Part shown: positions 10,525 to 20,656 of the stretch, in pieces
How the letters are laid out: every line of letters begins with the position of its first letter
Numbering within the stretch: the first letter of the stretch is position 1
Source of the DNA: Silicimonas sp.
GTDB taxonomy: Bacteria; Pseudomonadota; Alphaproteobacteria; Rhodobacterales; Rhodobacteraceae
Direction: 5' to 3'
DNA: 64,000 nt
Assembly (NCBI GenBank): GCA_022819605.1
Contig: JAJEGW010000208.1
Span: 1 to 64,000 of the forward strand
Program-made: the position numbers and the translations under genes
The notes under the pieces: model-generated
Told to the model about the DNA's origin: nothing
What the model saw: only the letters and a program-made list of their open reading frames with translations
Database searches by the model: none

Positions 10525-12303
10525 TCAGAACTGCGCCAACTTTACACCCTGCCTGCTGCGGCTTTCAATGTCGGGCGCAAGTCCTAAGATCGGCGCGGCG
10601 CGGCGAATGATCTCCGCAGCCACGGGTACTGCCGTCCAGCCTGCCGTTCGTCGTGGTTCCCGACCGCTGGTTTCGACCGGTTCGTCGAGCGCGACAACAA
10701 GCACGTACCTTGGATCGTTGGCGGGAAAGACGCTTGCAAACGTGGCAATGACCTTGTCGTCATGATAGCCGCCCCCGGGCTTCGGCTTGTCCGCCGTCCC
10801 GGTCTTGCCTGCAACGTGATATCCGGGCACCTCTGCCTGCCGAGCCGTGCCTCGCGTTACGACCTGTCGCAGGATTTCCCGCATCTGCCTCGATGTCTCG
10901 ACGCTCACGACCCGCTCGCCGGTTGCCTCTGCGCCCTTGACGAGCGTCGGCAACACCTTCACGCCGCCGTTCAGAATCGAAGCATAAGCCGCAGCCAGAT
11001 GCACCGGCGAGACCGAAATCCCATGGCCGTACGATACCGTGATCGTATGGATTCCTGACCAGTTCTTAGGCACGAGCGGTCGTGCGGTTCGCACCTCCAC
11101 CAGTTCGAGCGGCACCGGCGCGAACAAACCGAGGCGCTCAAGAAACTCCCTTTGCCGGTTCTCGCCGATCATGATGGCGATCCGGGCGGTTCCGACATTC
11201 GAGGATTTGACGATAACGTCCTCGACGCTCAGGTTTGGCCCGTAGTCTCGAAAATCACTGATCGAATACCTGCCCCACTTGAGCGGACCCTTGGTGTCGA
11301 TCAAGGTGTCGCGGGCAACCAGTTGCTCATCAAGGCCCTGGGCTGCTGCAAAGACCTTGAAGGTTGAGCCCAGCTCATAAACGCCCTGCACGGCACGGTT
11401 GAAGATCGGATTCTCGGACGGCTTGCCTGCTGCAAAATGCGACGGCCTGTCGTTAGGATCGAAGTCGGGAAGACTGACGAGGCTCAGGATCTCGCCGTTA
11501 CGGGCATCCATCAGGACAGCGACCGCGCCCTTGGCATTCATGACCCTCATCCCGCCTTCGAGTACGTGCTCGACCGCTGCCTGAACGGTCAGGTCCAGCG
11601 ACAGGGTCAATGGCACGTCGCCGCGACCGGGATCACGCAGTTCATCGTCCATGGCTCTCTCGATGCCAGCGACTCCGACGAGTTCGGCTGCGCTCACTCC
11701 TTCGCGACCAAAGCTGACCCCGCCCAGCACATGCGCGGCAAGCCGCCCGTTGGGATAGAGCCGCATCTCCCTTGGCCCGAACAGGAGGCCCGGTTCACCA
11801 ATGTTCTGGACCGCGTCCCGTTGCTCGGGACTGATCCGGCGCCTGATCCAGAGGAACTTTCTCGGTCCGGTGAATCGCTGATACAGGTGTTGTTCATCGA
11901 GATCGGGAAAAATCTGTGCCAGTTTCTGCGCGGCGATGTCCGGACTGATCAGGTGCTGCGGCTGGGCGTAGACGGAGTGCGTCGACAGGTTAGTCGCAAG
12001 AGTCCGTCCGTTCCGGTCGGTAATGTCCGCGCGCGCCGCAACGATCTGCGTGCTGCTCGCCGCGGCCTTCGGCTCGACCGGTTCCGATGTGGCCAGAACC
12101 GCCATCTTCGCGCCGACTGTTGCGAATGCGGCAAGGAACACGAGCGCCAGCGCCAGCAGGCGGCCTTCCACGCGTTCGCGCTGACCGTCACGGCCAGCCT
12201 CGTGGCGCGCGGCAAGAATGGCGCGCTCGATCTTGTCCGGGTTCTCACCCGTCTGGCGCGCGACAAGGATCCGGGCCAGTGGACGAAGCGGAATTCTGGT
12301 CAT
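10525..12303 (-). CDS. ftsI: Peptidoglycan D,D-transpeptidase FtsI (PBP3)
   Basis: The division-specific class B penicillin-binding protein that cross-links septal peptidoglycan. It has 592 residues: a cytoplasmic N-terminus, a single membrane anchor around residues 49-70, a pedestal domain, and a periplasmic transpeptidase domain. The active-site triad is complete: STFK with catalytic Ser313 and Lys316, SSN at 367-369, and KTG at 500-502. The start overlaps the end of ftsL by four bases, consistent with FtsL and FtsI working in the same divisome subcomplex. Confidence 0.97.
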   Translation of the reverse strand: MTRIPLRPLARILVARQTGENPDKIERAILAARHEAGRDGQRERVEGRLLALALVFLAAFATVGAKMAVLATSEPVEPKAAASSTQIVAARADITDRNGRTLATNLSTHSVYAQPQHLISPDIAAQKLAQIFPDLDEQHLYQRFTGPRKFLWIRRRISPEQRDAVQNIGEPGLLFGPREMRLYPNGRLAAHVLGGVSFGREGVSAAELVGVAGIERAMDDELRDPGRGDVPLTLSLDLTVQAAVEHVLEGGMRVMNAKGAVAVLMDARNGEILSLVSLPDFDPNDRPSHFAAGKPSENPIFNRAVQGVYELGSTFKVFAAAQGLDEQLVARDTLIDTKGPLKWGRYSISDFRDYGPNLSVEDVIVKSSNVGTARIAIMIGENRQREFLERLGLFAPVPLELVEVRTARPLVPKNWSGIHTITVSYGHGISVSPVHLAAAYASILNGGVKVLPTLVKGAEATGERVVSVETSRQMREILRQVVTRGTARQAEVPGYHVAGKTGTADKPKPGGGYHDDKVIATFASVFPANDPRYVLVVALDEPVETSGREPRRTAGWTAVPVAAEIIRRAAPILGLAPDIESRSRQGVKLAQF

Positions 12304-12626
12304 TCGTCGCCTCCTTCAAGCGCGGCCGCCAGATCCGGGACCTCCGGGTAGGGAATCTGGTCTATACGCAGGAAGTTGCCAGGACCCAATTCCAGGAGCC
12401 GCAACCGGTCAAAGTTCAGATTTGCCAGATCGTCCAGGCGCTCAGGCTTGTTCAAGTATGCCCACTCGGCACGCAACATTGACGCACGCCCGCGCAAGTC
12501 GGCGATTTCCGCATGCAACCCGTCCACTTCCTTCAATCGCGCTTGGGTCTCGTAGTTCTGACGGTACGCCCATACCGCCAGCGCCAGCACCGCAGTTGCG
12601 GTGACAAGGTAGAAAAGGGTCTTCAC
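12300..12626 (-). CDS. ftsL: Cell division protein FtsL
   Basis: A small 108-residue bitopic membrane protein. The first 20 residues ([20 protein letters not shown]) form the membrane anchor. A predicted coiled coil follows from about residue 25 to 70 (heptad-like [19 protein letters not shown]). Sequence identity in this family is low, so the call rests on size, topology and position between rsmH and ftsI. FtsL bridges FtsB/FtsQ and FtsW/FtsI. It overlaps both neighbours by four bases. Confidence 0.88.
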   Translation of the reverse strand: MKTLFYLVTATAVLALAVWAYRQNYETQARLKEVDGLHAEIADLRGRASMLRAEWAYLNKPERLDDLANLNFDRLRLLELGPGNFLRIDQIPYPEVPDLAAALEGGDE

Positions 12627-13612
12627 GGCAAAATTTCCCTTGGCAGGCCCAGTCGCGACCGGTCTGCAGGACCGGCCGATGCATCCGTGCGCCGACCGAG
12701 CCGCAACCTTGCCGATCGCGCGCGCGGATTGCGTGCCACCTCTGCCGCAGAGGGAAAGACCGCCTTGTTCGCGGCAACGAAGCGCGGCTCCCGCAACGGA
12801 CTTTCTGGCCGGTGCCGGCTTGCCCGGCCGCCTCGGCCGGAACGCTCCTGGAAGAACCGTTTCACGACCCGGTCTTCCAGCGAATGAAAGCTCACTACGG
12901 CGAGCCAGCCGCCGGGTCGCAGTGCCCGTTCGGCAGCCTCAAGCCCGGCGGCCAATTGCGTGAACTCGTCATTCACCGCGATTCTCAAGGCTTGAAACGT
13001 GCGCGTTGCCGGGTGGCTTGCACCCCGCTTCTGCCGTGGCAGGACGGCCTCGATGATCCGGGCGAGCACGCGTGTCGTCTCGATGGGCGCCTCCTTCCGC
13101 CGATTTACGATGGCGCGCGCTATCGAACGCGCGGACCGTTCCTCTCCATAGTGAAAGAGGATGTCCGCGAGCACCGCTTCGCTGGCTCCTCCGACGATGT
13201 CGGCCGCACTCCTGCCAGAACCGCTCATTCTCATGTCTAGGGGGCCGTCTGCCTGAAACGAGAAACCTCGCTCCGCCTGATCGAGCTGCATGGACGACAC
13301 GCCCAGATCCAGGACCACACCTTCCAGCCCGAAATCTGCATGGCGATCCAGATCGGAAAACGTTCCCTCGACGAGTTTCAGTCGGCCACCATAGGCATCG
13401 GCCCAATCCACAGCCATTTTGAACGCGTTCGGGTCACGATCCAATGCGATCACCCGATCTGCACCCGCATCGAGCAGGCCTCGGGAATGTCCGCCCGCCC
13501 CAAAGGTGCCGTCGAGCCAAACGCCCTGCACGGGCGCGCACAATGTCAGGATGGCGTCAAGGAGAACGGGAACATGCGGCGGCTCGGCAGTCTCGGGGAC
13601 GGCGGCAGACAT
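12623..13612 (-). CDS. rsmH: 16S rRNA (cytosine(1402)-N(4))-methyltransferase
   Basis: RsmH (MraW) methylates N4 of C1402 in the 30S decoding centre using S-adenosylmethionine. The 329-residue protein begins with the [11 protein letters not shown] segment. It has the SAM-binding [13 protein letters not shown] motif near residues 35-47, [18 protein letters not shown] near 105-120, and the C-terminal [14 protein letters not shown] block. It starts three bases after the mraZ stop, making it the second gene of the dcw operon. Confidence 0.96.
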   Translation of the reverse strand: MSAAVPETAEPPHVPVLLDAILTLCAPVQGVWLDGTFGAGGHSRGLLDAGADRVIALDRDPNAFKMAVDWADAYGGRLKLVEGTFSDLDRHADFGLEGVVLDLGVSSMQLDQAERGFSFQADGPLDMRMSGSGRSAADIVGGASEAVLADILFHYGEERSARSIARAIVNRRKEAPIETTRVLARIIEAVLPRQKRGASHPATRTFQALRIAVNDEFTQLAAGLEAAERALRPGGWLAVVSFHSLEDRVVKRFFQERSGRGGRASRHRPESPLREPRFVAANKAVFPSAAEVARNPRARSARLRLGRRTDASAGPADRSRLGLPREILP

Positions 13613-13615
13613 CGC

Positions 13616-14116
13616 CTAATTGCCTGCATCGTCTTCCAGAAGGGTCCAGATGTCGGCGCCGTCCGGCATCTTGTCGAGCAACGCGTCTATCGGGGCCTCT
13701 GTAGCGTGGTAGGTCTCGGGCTTCCAGATCTGGAACGTATCTCCCATCGCCACGAAGTAGGCCTTGTCCTCGATGTCAATCTTCTGGCGCTGCTTGAGAG
13801 GAAGGACGATGCGCCCGGTCTCGTCGACAGAGGCGGACAGTGACTGGCCGTTGAAGAGACGTTCCAAGGCGCGACGCCGGCCGGATCCGCGCGGCATCAG
13901 GCTGATCCGCTCGTCCATGTCGTTTGCCGCATCGACCGTAAAGCACTCCAGGAAGTTCCGCCGCCTGTCGCCATACACGATGACGAATTCGGGCATCTTG
14001 CCCTCCGACCAGCTCGGGTCGCCGTCCCGCAGCACGGCGCGATAGCTGGCGGGGATCGACACACGCCCCTTGGTGTCCACCTTTTGGACGCCTTCGCCTC
14101 TGAATCTCCGAACCAC
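13616..14116 (-). CDS. mraZ: Transcriptional regulator MraZ
   Basis: MraZ is an AbrB/SpoVT-like DNA-binding protein that represses the dcw operon it heads. The GTG at 14116 is taken as start: the protein then begins MVRRFRGEGVQKVDTKGRVS, and a GGAGG ribosome binding site lies 12 bases upstream. This gives 166 residues with two MraZ repeats (DTKGRVSIPASYR near 14-26 and DETGRIVLPLKQR near 97-109). A longer in-frame extension to 14398 has no family similarity. Candidate MraZ boxes lie upstream at 14375-14409 and 14511-14525. Confidence 0.93.
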   Translation of the reverse strand: MVRRFRGEGVQKVDTKGRVSIPASYRAVLRDGDPSWSEGKMPEFVIVYGDRRRNFLECFTVDAANDMDERISLMPRGSGRRRALERLFNGQSLSASVDETGRIVLPLKQRQKIDIEDKAYFVAMGDTFQIWKPETYHATEAPIDALLDKMPDGADIWTLLEDDAGN

Positions 14117-14374
14117 TTTCCCGCAGAGCCTCCTGTTCCGGTCCCTGAAACAGAGAAGCGGCGGATCGGATTGCTGCCAGAGTATCCGATCCGCCGCCCT
14201 CGTCCCGTTCCCGGGATGGTCCAGCTGCGCGCGCCACCTGGGGGGATGTCTGCTCGCTCGCGCGCCGGATCTTTGGTGTCGGATGAGGGAGCCTGTATGA
14301 AACCTCTTGCCTCGATTTCGGGATCGTTTTGCCCCGAATTTCACCCCGCTCACACCGGTATCAGGAAGACTACA

Positions 14375-14409
14375 TGGGAAATCATGGAATGCAAGCAAAA
14401 TTTTTGGGA
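14375..14409 (+). promoter_or_regulatory. MraZ-box cluster A (phased TGGGA repeats)
   Basis: TGGGA at 14375, TGGAA at 14385 and TGGGA at 14405 fall on one helical phase (spacings of 10 and 20). This matches the known MraZ operator design of TGGGN repeats separated by five bases. It lies about 260 bases upstream of the mraZ GTG but is written on the strand opposite to mraZ. Being binding sites is an inference from motif and position. Confidence 0.55.
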
Positions 14410-14510
14410 AATGTCCGACGGCTAGGCCCGATATTGCAAGCCTTCAGCTAAATGTAGTTATTCTTGGCAAAATAATCCAAAAAATCATCAATATATAGTC
14501 CTAAAATTAT

Positions 14511-14525
14511 TCCCATGATTTCCCA
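14511..14525 (-). promoter_or_regulatory. MraZ-box cluster B (sense to mraZ)
   Basis: Read on the mraZ strand there are two TGGGA repeats exactly ten bases apart (14525-14521 and 14515-14511), in the context TTGGGAAATCATGGGAA. They share the core TGGGAAATCATGG with cluster A in inverted orientation. The surrounding 14440-14540 stretch is markedly AT-rich, as expected for the main dcw promoter, with TATA-like sequence just downstream. The promoter itself is not assigned base by base. Confidence 0.55.
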
Positions 14526-14976
14526 AGAATTTTGAAAAAGGCATGTGAATCAAGCCGAATCAGTCACTCGCATGTCGCGCGGCAATCATGGTGCTTGCTC
14601 AAGGCCATGCAAGGAAATCAAGTGCAACGCGCGTCGACGGGGAGTTCGAGTTGAAGGCGCGGTTAGGGTTTGGGCGCGACGCCCTGTCGACCCGAAACCG
14701 AGACCAGCGACCGCTCGGTGCGTACCGAAGGACCAATTCGGTCATTCGCGATTTCCCGACCGGGCCAAAGAGCAGCCGTCCCACCAAGCTGACCGGTGCC
14801 GAAACGTGCCGCGCGGCAAGGAAGGGCACTGACCGATTTCCCCGGCTTGGCTCAAGTCAATTCGTGACGAAATATGCCAGTCCTGTTGGTGCCAACTGCA
14901 AATCCAACACTTGTGATAAACGAAAGTGCAACAGTTTTGGAATGTTGTTTCGGGAGGCCCAGTGCCGCCCCGTCGT
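14526..14976. other. Gap between the dcw promoter region and phrB
   Basis: No gene was recognised. Open frames here lack any family similarity. A perfect 15-base inverted repeat, GTCGTTC-A-GAACGAC, sits at 14972-14986 across the phrB stop codon. It could be a weak hairpin, but its one-base loop argues against a simple terminator. Confidence 0.4.
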
Positions 14977-16392
14977 TCAGAACGACATGGACTTGTAGGC
15001 GGCGAGAGCACGTGCGCGGCCCTCTGCCAGATTCACCACCGGCTCGGGATACGCATCCGTCGGTGACAGCGCCCAGCTTGCCGGAACAGCATCATAGTAC
15101 GACAGCGCGTTCGCTGACGGGTTTGCCTCACCTTCCGCGATCCAGCGGCGCACGTAGGCACCATCCCCATCGAACTTCTTCTGCTGGGCATCGGGATTGA
15201 AAATTCGGAAATAAGGCGCCGCATCCGGCCCGCATCCCGCCGTCCACTGCCAACCCATGGCATTCGAGGCCGGATCCCAGTCGATCAGGCATTCCTCGAA
15301 CCAGCGCTGCCCTACTCGCCAGTGCGTCATCAGGTGCTTCGTCAGGAAGCTCGCGACGATCATGCGCGCGCGGTTGTGCATGTATCCGGTGACATAAAGT
15401 TCCCGCATCGCTGCATCGACAAGGCGCACGCCCGTTCGCCCCTGCCGCCAAGCGCGCACCTCGGTCGAGCCGTCATCCTTGGACCATGGGAACCGGTCCC
15501 AACCCTCCCTCCAGTTGCGGTCCAGAATCCACGGCGTGTGCCAGGCAAGGTGATACGCAAACTCGCGCCATGCGAGTACCTTCAGGAAGGAATTCGCTCC
15601 CGGACGACCTTCCCGGGCTGGCCGCACTGCTGCGCGCCAGCACGTGGCAGGGCTGATCTCGCCCCATGCCAGGTGTTCGGAGATACGGGATGTCGCCGCT
15701 TTCGCCAGGTAGTCTCGTCGTTCGCCGTAATCGTCCATTCTCTCTTCGGCGAAGAGCGCCAGCCGATCACGTGCGGCGTCCTCGCCAATCGTGACGTGCC
15801 GGACTACTACGGACGCACCGCGCCGCATCGGCCTCGAAAGACCCCAACCCGTGACATCCTCACTTGTCGGCCAGGTTGCAGGCGCGGGCAGTCGCGCCGG
15901 ACGGGGCATCGTCGATTTCACATCGATGCGCTCGACGGCCCGCCAAAACGGTGAAAAGACCTGAAAGTGCCCACCAGCCTTGGTCTGGACCGACCATGGC
16001 TCGAACAAGACGCTGCCCGCAATGCTTGCTCCGTCTATGCCCGCTTTCTGCAGGGCGACCTCCACCGCCTTGTCGCGCGCAACCTGCGGTGCATCGTAAG
16101 CCCTGCTCCAACGGATCGTCCTGGCTCCGGTCTCGGACGCGATGTCCAGCAGCACAGCCGCAGCAGACCCGCGACGACAGATCAGACGGGAGCCTTCGGC
16201 ATACAGCGACTTAGCAAATTCCTCGACACCCAATCCGAACCGCCAGAGAGGCGCGGCACCGTAGGAGTCGAACACTTCATCCAGAACGAAGACCGGAATC
16301 ACCGGACCACCCGCCTCAAGGGCTGCCGCAAGCGCAGGATTGTCCGAAAGACGCAGATCCTTCCGCACCCACCAGATCACCGGATCACGCAT
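14977..16392 (-). CDS. phrB: Deoxyribodipyrimidine photolyase
   Basis: A light-driven, FAD-dependent enzyme that splits cyclobutane pyrimidine dimers. At 471 residues it has the N-terminal antenna-binding alpha/beta domain (VIWWVRKDLRLSDNPAL at the start) and the C-terminal helical FAD domain. Signatures include SFLKVLAWREFAYH near 270, the dimer-binding MRELYVTGYMHNRARM near 335-350, and WDPASNAMGWQWTAGCGPDAAPYFRIFNP near 385-410. These mark the class I CPD photolyase/cryptochrome superfamily, and the family's tryptophan chain appears intact. The gene stands alone. A blue-light receptor role cannot be excluded, but photolyase is more likely. Confidence 0.93.
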   Translation of the reverse strand: MRDPVIWWVRKDLRLSDNPALAAALEAGGPVIPVFVLDEVFDSYGAAPLWRFGLGVEEFAKSLYAEGSRLICRRGSAAAVLLDIASETGARTIRWSRAYDAPQVARDKAVEVALQKAGIDGASIAGSVLFEPWSVQTKAGGHFQVFSPFWRAVERIDVKSTMPRPARLPAPATWPTSEDVTGWGLSRPMRRGASVVVRHVTIGEDAARDRLALFAEERMDDYGERRDYLAKAATSRISEHLAWGEISPATCWRAAVRPAREGRPGANSFLKVLAWREFAYHLAWHTPWILDRNWREGWDRFPWSKDDGSTEVRAWRQGRTGVRLVDAAMRELYVTGYMHNRARMIVASFLTKHLMTHWRVGQRWFEECLIDWDPASNAMGWQWTAGCGPDAAPYFRIFNPDAQQKKFDGDGAYVRRWIAEGEANPSANALSYYDAVPASWALSPTDAYPEPVVNLAEGRARALAAYKSMSF

Positions 16393-16577
16393 ATGTCCTC
16401 CGACAGCACTGAATTGATCCTCGCACTCGAGAACGACTCGATTGCGGGCAACGATCTCAACATGTCTCGAGCGATTCGCAACCCGACCGATTGCCGGACA
16501 TGCAACTGCCCAGCCCGCGAGCGAGGCCGGTCAGGACATTCAGGCAAACCTGTTCGAACGGGTTCGCAACGAGTCGG

Positions 16578-17801
16578 TTACAACACGCGATCAAGCGCGG
16601 AGATCAACCGCGAGACCTCGTCTTTGCAGGTGTAGTGCGTGAAACTCAACCGCAACACGCCGTGAGCCGGGTCAATGTCCATGGCTTGCAGCGGCCTGAC
16701 CGCGTAGAAGTCCCCTCCGCCAGCCATGATGCCCAATGGCGCAAGCGCGGCCGCGACATCCTCGCCGGGCCGGTCTGCAAGGATCCCTATCGTCGGTGCC
16801 CGATTTCGGGCATCCCGAGGTCCTATGAGGCGCACATCGTTCCGCCCGGCGAGGAACTCAAGCAGCGGTTGCAGCAGCGCCTTTTCCCGAAACTGCATGG
16901 CATCGTGCACGGCACGCGCACGCTCGGTCGGGTCGAGCGTCCCGCCTCCCATCGATTCGAACAGTGCATCAACGTAGTCCGCCATGCCCGCACAGGCGGC
17001 GATCTGGGCATGATCCGGTCCCGCCGGCACAAACCGCTTTGTCAGGTCCCCGTCATGGAAGAAGTGGCCTTGATTCGGCAAGGCCTCGCCCAACGCGCGG
17101 CGCATCACCATGATGCCCTGATGTGGTCCGTATGTCTTGTAGGCCGAGAACAGGTAGATGTCCGCACCCAACGCTCCAACATCCGGAAACCCGTGCGGCG
17201 CATATGAAACGCCGTCGACGCAGACGACCGCTCTGGCATCGTGCGCCATGCCTGCAATGGCCGAGACATCGTTGATTTCGCCGACGACGTTCGAGCAATG
17301 CGGAAAGCAGAGAAGAGCGGCGCCTTCCAGCAATGGCTCCAGCGCGCGGGGATCCAGATGTCCGGTTTCCGGATCGAGCCGCCACTCGCGGACGTTGATG
17401 CCGGACGCTTCGAGCTGCCGCCAAGGGCCCGAGTTGGCCTCGTGATCCTGATCGGTCACGACTATGACCGCACCTTCGGGCAACCACGCGCGAAACGCCT
17501 GCGCCAGAACATAGGCGTTTTGAGTCGTCGACGGCCCGAAGCTCACTTCATCCCGATCAACTCCGAGCATGCCGGCAAGTCGCGTTCGCGCCTCATCCAT
17601 TTCCTCGCCAGCCAGCCTGCTTGCCTCGAACGGTCCGTACGGCTGAACTTTTCTTTCCCGATAAAATCGCTCGAGGCGCTCCGTCACGAACCGGCAAGGC
17701 CAGGATCCGCCCGCGTTCTCGAAGTACGCCTGATCCTGCAAGGAGGGTTCGGAAAACGCCGGGAACTGAGCCCGCACAAAGTCAATGTCGAGTTCATTCA
17801 T
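16578..17801 (-). CDS. Class V aminotransferase (cysteine desulfurase-like)
   Basis: A 407-residue PLP enzyme of fold type I, related to SufS/NifS/CsdA. It shows YFENAGGSWP near 27-36, FGPSTTQNAYVLA near 88-100 (phosphate binding), DQDHEAN at 117-123, and the PLP lysine Lys222 in FSAYKTYGPHQG. No Cys-bearing loop of a true SufS desulfurase is evident, so it may act on another substrate. Homologues are often annotated 'cysteine desulfurase-like, SAM-dependent'. It is monocistronic; 185 bases separate it from phrB downstream. The family is secure and the substrate unknown. Confidence 0.85.
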   Translation of the reverse strand: MNELDIDFVRAQFPAFSEPSLQDQAYFENAGGSWPCRFVTERLERFYRERKVQPYGPFEASRLAGEEMDEARTRLAGMLGVDRDEVSFGPSTTQNAYVLAQAFRAWLPEGAVIVVTDQDHEANSGPWRQLEASGINVREWRLDPETGHLDPRALEPLLEGAALLCFPHCSNVVGEINDVSAIAGMAHDARAVVCVDGVSYAPHGFPDVGALGADIYLFSAYKTYGPHQGIMVMRRALGEALPNQGHFFHDGDLTKRFVPAGPDHAQIAACAGMADYVDALFESMGGGTLDPTERARAVHDAMQFREKALLQPLLEFLAGRNDVRLIGPRDARNRAPTIGILADRPGEDVAAALAPLGIMAGGGDFYAVRPLQAMDIDPAHGVLRLSFTHYTCKDEVSRLISALDRVL

Positions 17802-18182
17802 GGATGGTGAGCAAATCCGCCGATCCAGCGTTCGTCAAGCACTGGACTGCCAGAAGACTTGTGCGTCAGACAGTCTGTCGATCTGGCGCCATGCTGTCGG
17901 CGGCCATCTGTCCCGGAGGCGCAGTTCCACCTGGGGCGTCTTCTATCGGCCCAGTCCTGGACGGTTGGCAATATCTGGGTTGGCGGGGTTGCTGGACGCA
18001 TCGGACTGGAAGCCGAAGCGGGTGTCATGGCAATCACGACGACCGACAGGTGTCTTTGCATCTTGTCCAGTGCAATTCCGTTCTCGTCTTGACGGCACGC
18101 AGGTTTGACGCATTTGGCCACGTGATGTTGCGACGCGTCGAGCCCGGACGAAGTTCCGTGGCATCAAGTTTGCGAGCAGCGC
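17802..18182. other. Gap with no recognised gene
   Basis: This stretch lies between the aminotransferase start and the natural end of the broken PYROXD2-like gene. Translations on both strands gave nothing recognisable, and no strong hairpin was seen. Confidence 0.4.
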
Positions 18183-19760
18183 TCACTTCAGCCGCTTGTA
18201 ATCCTTGAGTATCTCCCGCGCAGCATTATGACCAGGAACGGCAGAGACCGAACCGCCTGGGTGCGTGGAGGAACCGCATTGTTAGAGACCGCGGATTGGG
18301 CTGCGGTAGTTGGCAAAATGTGGCGCCGGCCGCTTGAAAAACAGCTGGTCAAGCGAGACGTCGCCGTGCAATTCGTGCCCGCGCGGCATGCCCAGCACCT
18401 CTTCGAGGTCAGTGGGCAGGTACAGCGAATATCCAAGCACGCTGTCGCTGAATCCCGGTGCGAACTCGTCCATGACGGAAAACACGTTTCTTACCACGTT
18501 GTCACGTTCCTGTGCCCACTCGCCGCCTTTCAACTCGTACGGCGTATGTCCGCCAGACAGCAGGACCACGTGTTTCCCTTCTGGCGAAAGGGTGCCATCA
18601 ATGTAGCTCGGAACGATTGGAGAGACGAAGGGTTTCTCTGAATACCAGCCCTTGCGAGCATCATCAAAGGCTCGTTCCATGTAGTCGATGGACGGGCAGA
18701 CATGGGCATAGGAGGGGTAATCCACGCCGGCCAGCCCTGGAGTGAATCCGCGATAGACAGGCAAGCGGTCGACGGCCACGTTAATCTTGAACGCCTGGCC
18801 GTTGCCGTGCCAGCCGTCGATTGCTTGCATGAACTCTTCAGGCAGTTCTTCTCGGGGCACCATGCGGCCGAAAGTGACGGGGGCGGCAACATTGGCAGCG
18901 ACCAGCCGAGCGCTGAACTCGCGTCCATCGGTTGTGATAACGCCGGTCGCGCGGCCGTCCTTGGTCACGATCTTGTCGACTGCTGCTTCGGTGATGATCT
19001 CCATCCCGTGATTGCGGCCTGATGCGGCAATGGCCTCGGAAATTGCCCCCATTCCGCCCTTGGAAAACCCGAGCCCGTTTTCTCCGCAAAGGTGGAACAT
19101 TATCGAATACGCGGTGCCTGGAGTGTGAACGCCCCTGAAGAACCCGATCGCGGCCCAGTAGCCAAATAGGACCTTCACCTCTTCGCTTTCAAACCAGCGT
19201 GACAGAAAGTCATAGGCACTCATCGTGAGGGTGTCGAATATCTCGTAAAACTCTCGATGGAAGCCCTGGTAACGCCAGGCGAACCGGGCCAAGTCCTTCA
19301 AGCCGGCCAAACTGCGGTCGCCCGGGTCAATCGGCGTTTCGAGAAGCAGCCGGCGCATGATCTGAATCGTGCGCGACATGTCCTTGAAGATTCTTGGATA
19401 GATTTCCGCGTCTCTTTTCGAGAATCGTGCGATCTCGGACTGGGAGACCTTGACGTCCGTCGACCAGATTATGCTGTCATCGCCGTCCAGAGGGTGCACG
19501 ACTTCCGGGACCTTCAGGTGTTCGAGGCCATATCGTTCCAGCTCCAGCTCACGGATCACCTTTGGGTGCATGTGGCCCATGATGTAACTGAAAGTCGAGG
19601 CACGGAAACCGGGGTGGAATTCTTCGGTCGCAGCCGCACCGCCGATGATGTGGCGGCGCTCCAAGACCAATGTCCTCAGTCCGGCTTTGGCCAGATAGGC
19701 ACCGCTGGTCAGCCCGTTATGGCCGCCGCCGACGATGATGGCATCGTAGCTCGTGGTCAT
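18183..19760 (-). pseudogene. PYROXD2-like NAD(P)/FAD oxidoreductase, interrupted by TAA
   Basis: An amine/phytoene-desaturase-superfamily flavoprotein of the PYROXD2 type. The start ATG at 19760 gives MTTSYDAIIVGGGHNG with the dinucleotide-binding GxGxxG motif, then VLERRHIIGGAAATEE. Translation stops at TAA 18284-18282 after 492 residues, right after NYRSPIRGL. The same frame then continues without a break for 33 codons to TGA at 18183. That tail, QCGSSTHPGG...GHNAAREILKD, is exactly the C-terminal FAD-binding motif expected in the family, where 'YLCGS' normally follows 'GL'. A Tyr-Leu pair has apparently become TAA-Gln. The truncated protein lacks the last FAD-contact motif and is probably inactive. 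A sequencing error or readthrough are alternatives. The gene is divergent from the TRAP operon. Confidence 0.8.
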
Positions 19761-20656
19761 GTACCTTGAACCTCGGTTTGCGCCTTCTGACAAGGGAACC
19801 TCGCCTGCAAGCACTCGTTCAGGCGTTTTGTCTTGTGCTGGAACTCGCTCGCCGCTCGAATGTCCTGGTTGGCCGGAGAAGTGATCAGATCTGCAACCCG
19901 CAGCATGCGGTGGAACGATCACCCGAAGACATGAAACTGCGTCACTTCGAATTGCTGGCCACCGACCCGGTGACGTCAGCATTCCTGATCGAAGAGTGAT
20001 CCATTGACGTCCGACGGACGCGAACTCGCTACAGGAACGACCCCGGGACGCGACGGAAGGCAAGGCAATGGTTTTTCACAGGAATCCGTGCCAACTCAGC
20101 CACAGCCACCTCTTTGTTCGTCCCTGGTTCTCCGCACATGCGAGAGGTGTTTGCGTTGGCAACCTCCACTGACCCGTCAATTTTGCGGCGTTGTGCATCG
20201 GCATGGCGATGATTGGGCGTTCGAGAGACAGAGCAGGGCGAAATCAGATCTGCATCCCGTGTGCGGCTCCCCGCGACAAGCCCACATGCTTCGGGCTTGT
20301 GCCTCCAAGCCTTGATCAGCAGGACAATTCCCGAGTGTCAATCACTGGAAATGAGACCCCAAATTCGCAGTTGAACGGTCCCGATCAGTTCATTCGAGCA
20401 ATGCAGGAGCGAATTTTCTTGATTTTTGCCCACAATCGGCCCACTAGTCTTAATTGGGGCCAGTGCTCACGCACGGAGGGGTGTATCCATGCCCTGATGC
20501 GTGTTCGTAACTTGCTTGCAAGGGAATCGCGCGGGAAATTCTGCAGGTGACTCAGCACCGCCCCGCGAGCCGCGCAAGACCAGGAACAATGGCAAGAATT
20601 ATACGTACAGGAGAATTCCATCGGGCATCAGAAGATCTACACACAGGAAAGAACCG
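19761..20656. other. Long intergenic region between the PYROXD2-like gene and the TRAP operon
   Basis: About 900 bases with no recognisable coding sequence. Open frames continue upstream from both flanking genes but have no family similarity and no suitable ribosome binding sites. The promoters of the two divergent units should lie here. A regulator gene might be expected beside a TRAP operon, but none could be recognised even as a fragment. Confidence 0.4.
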
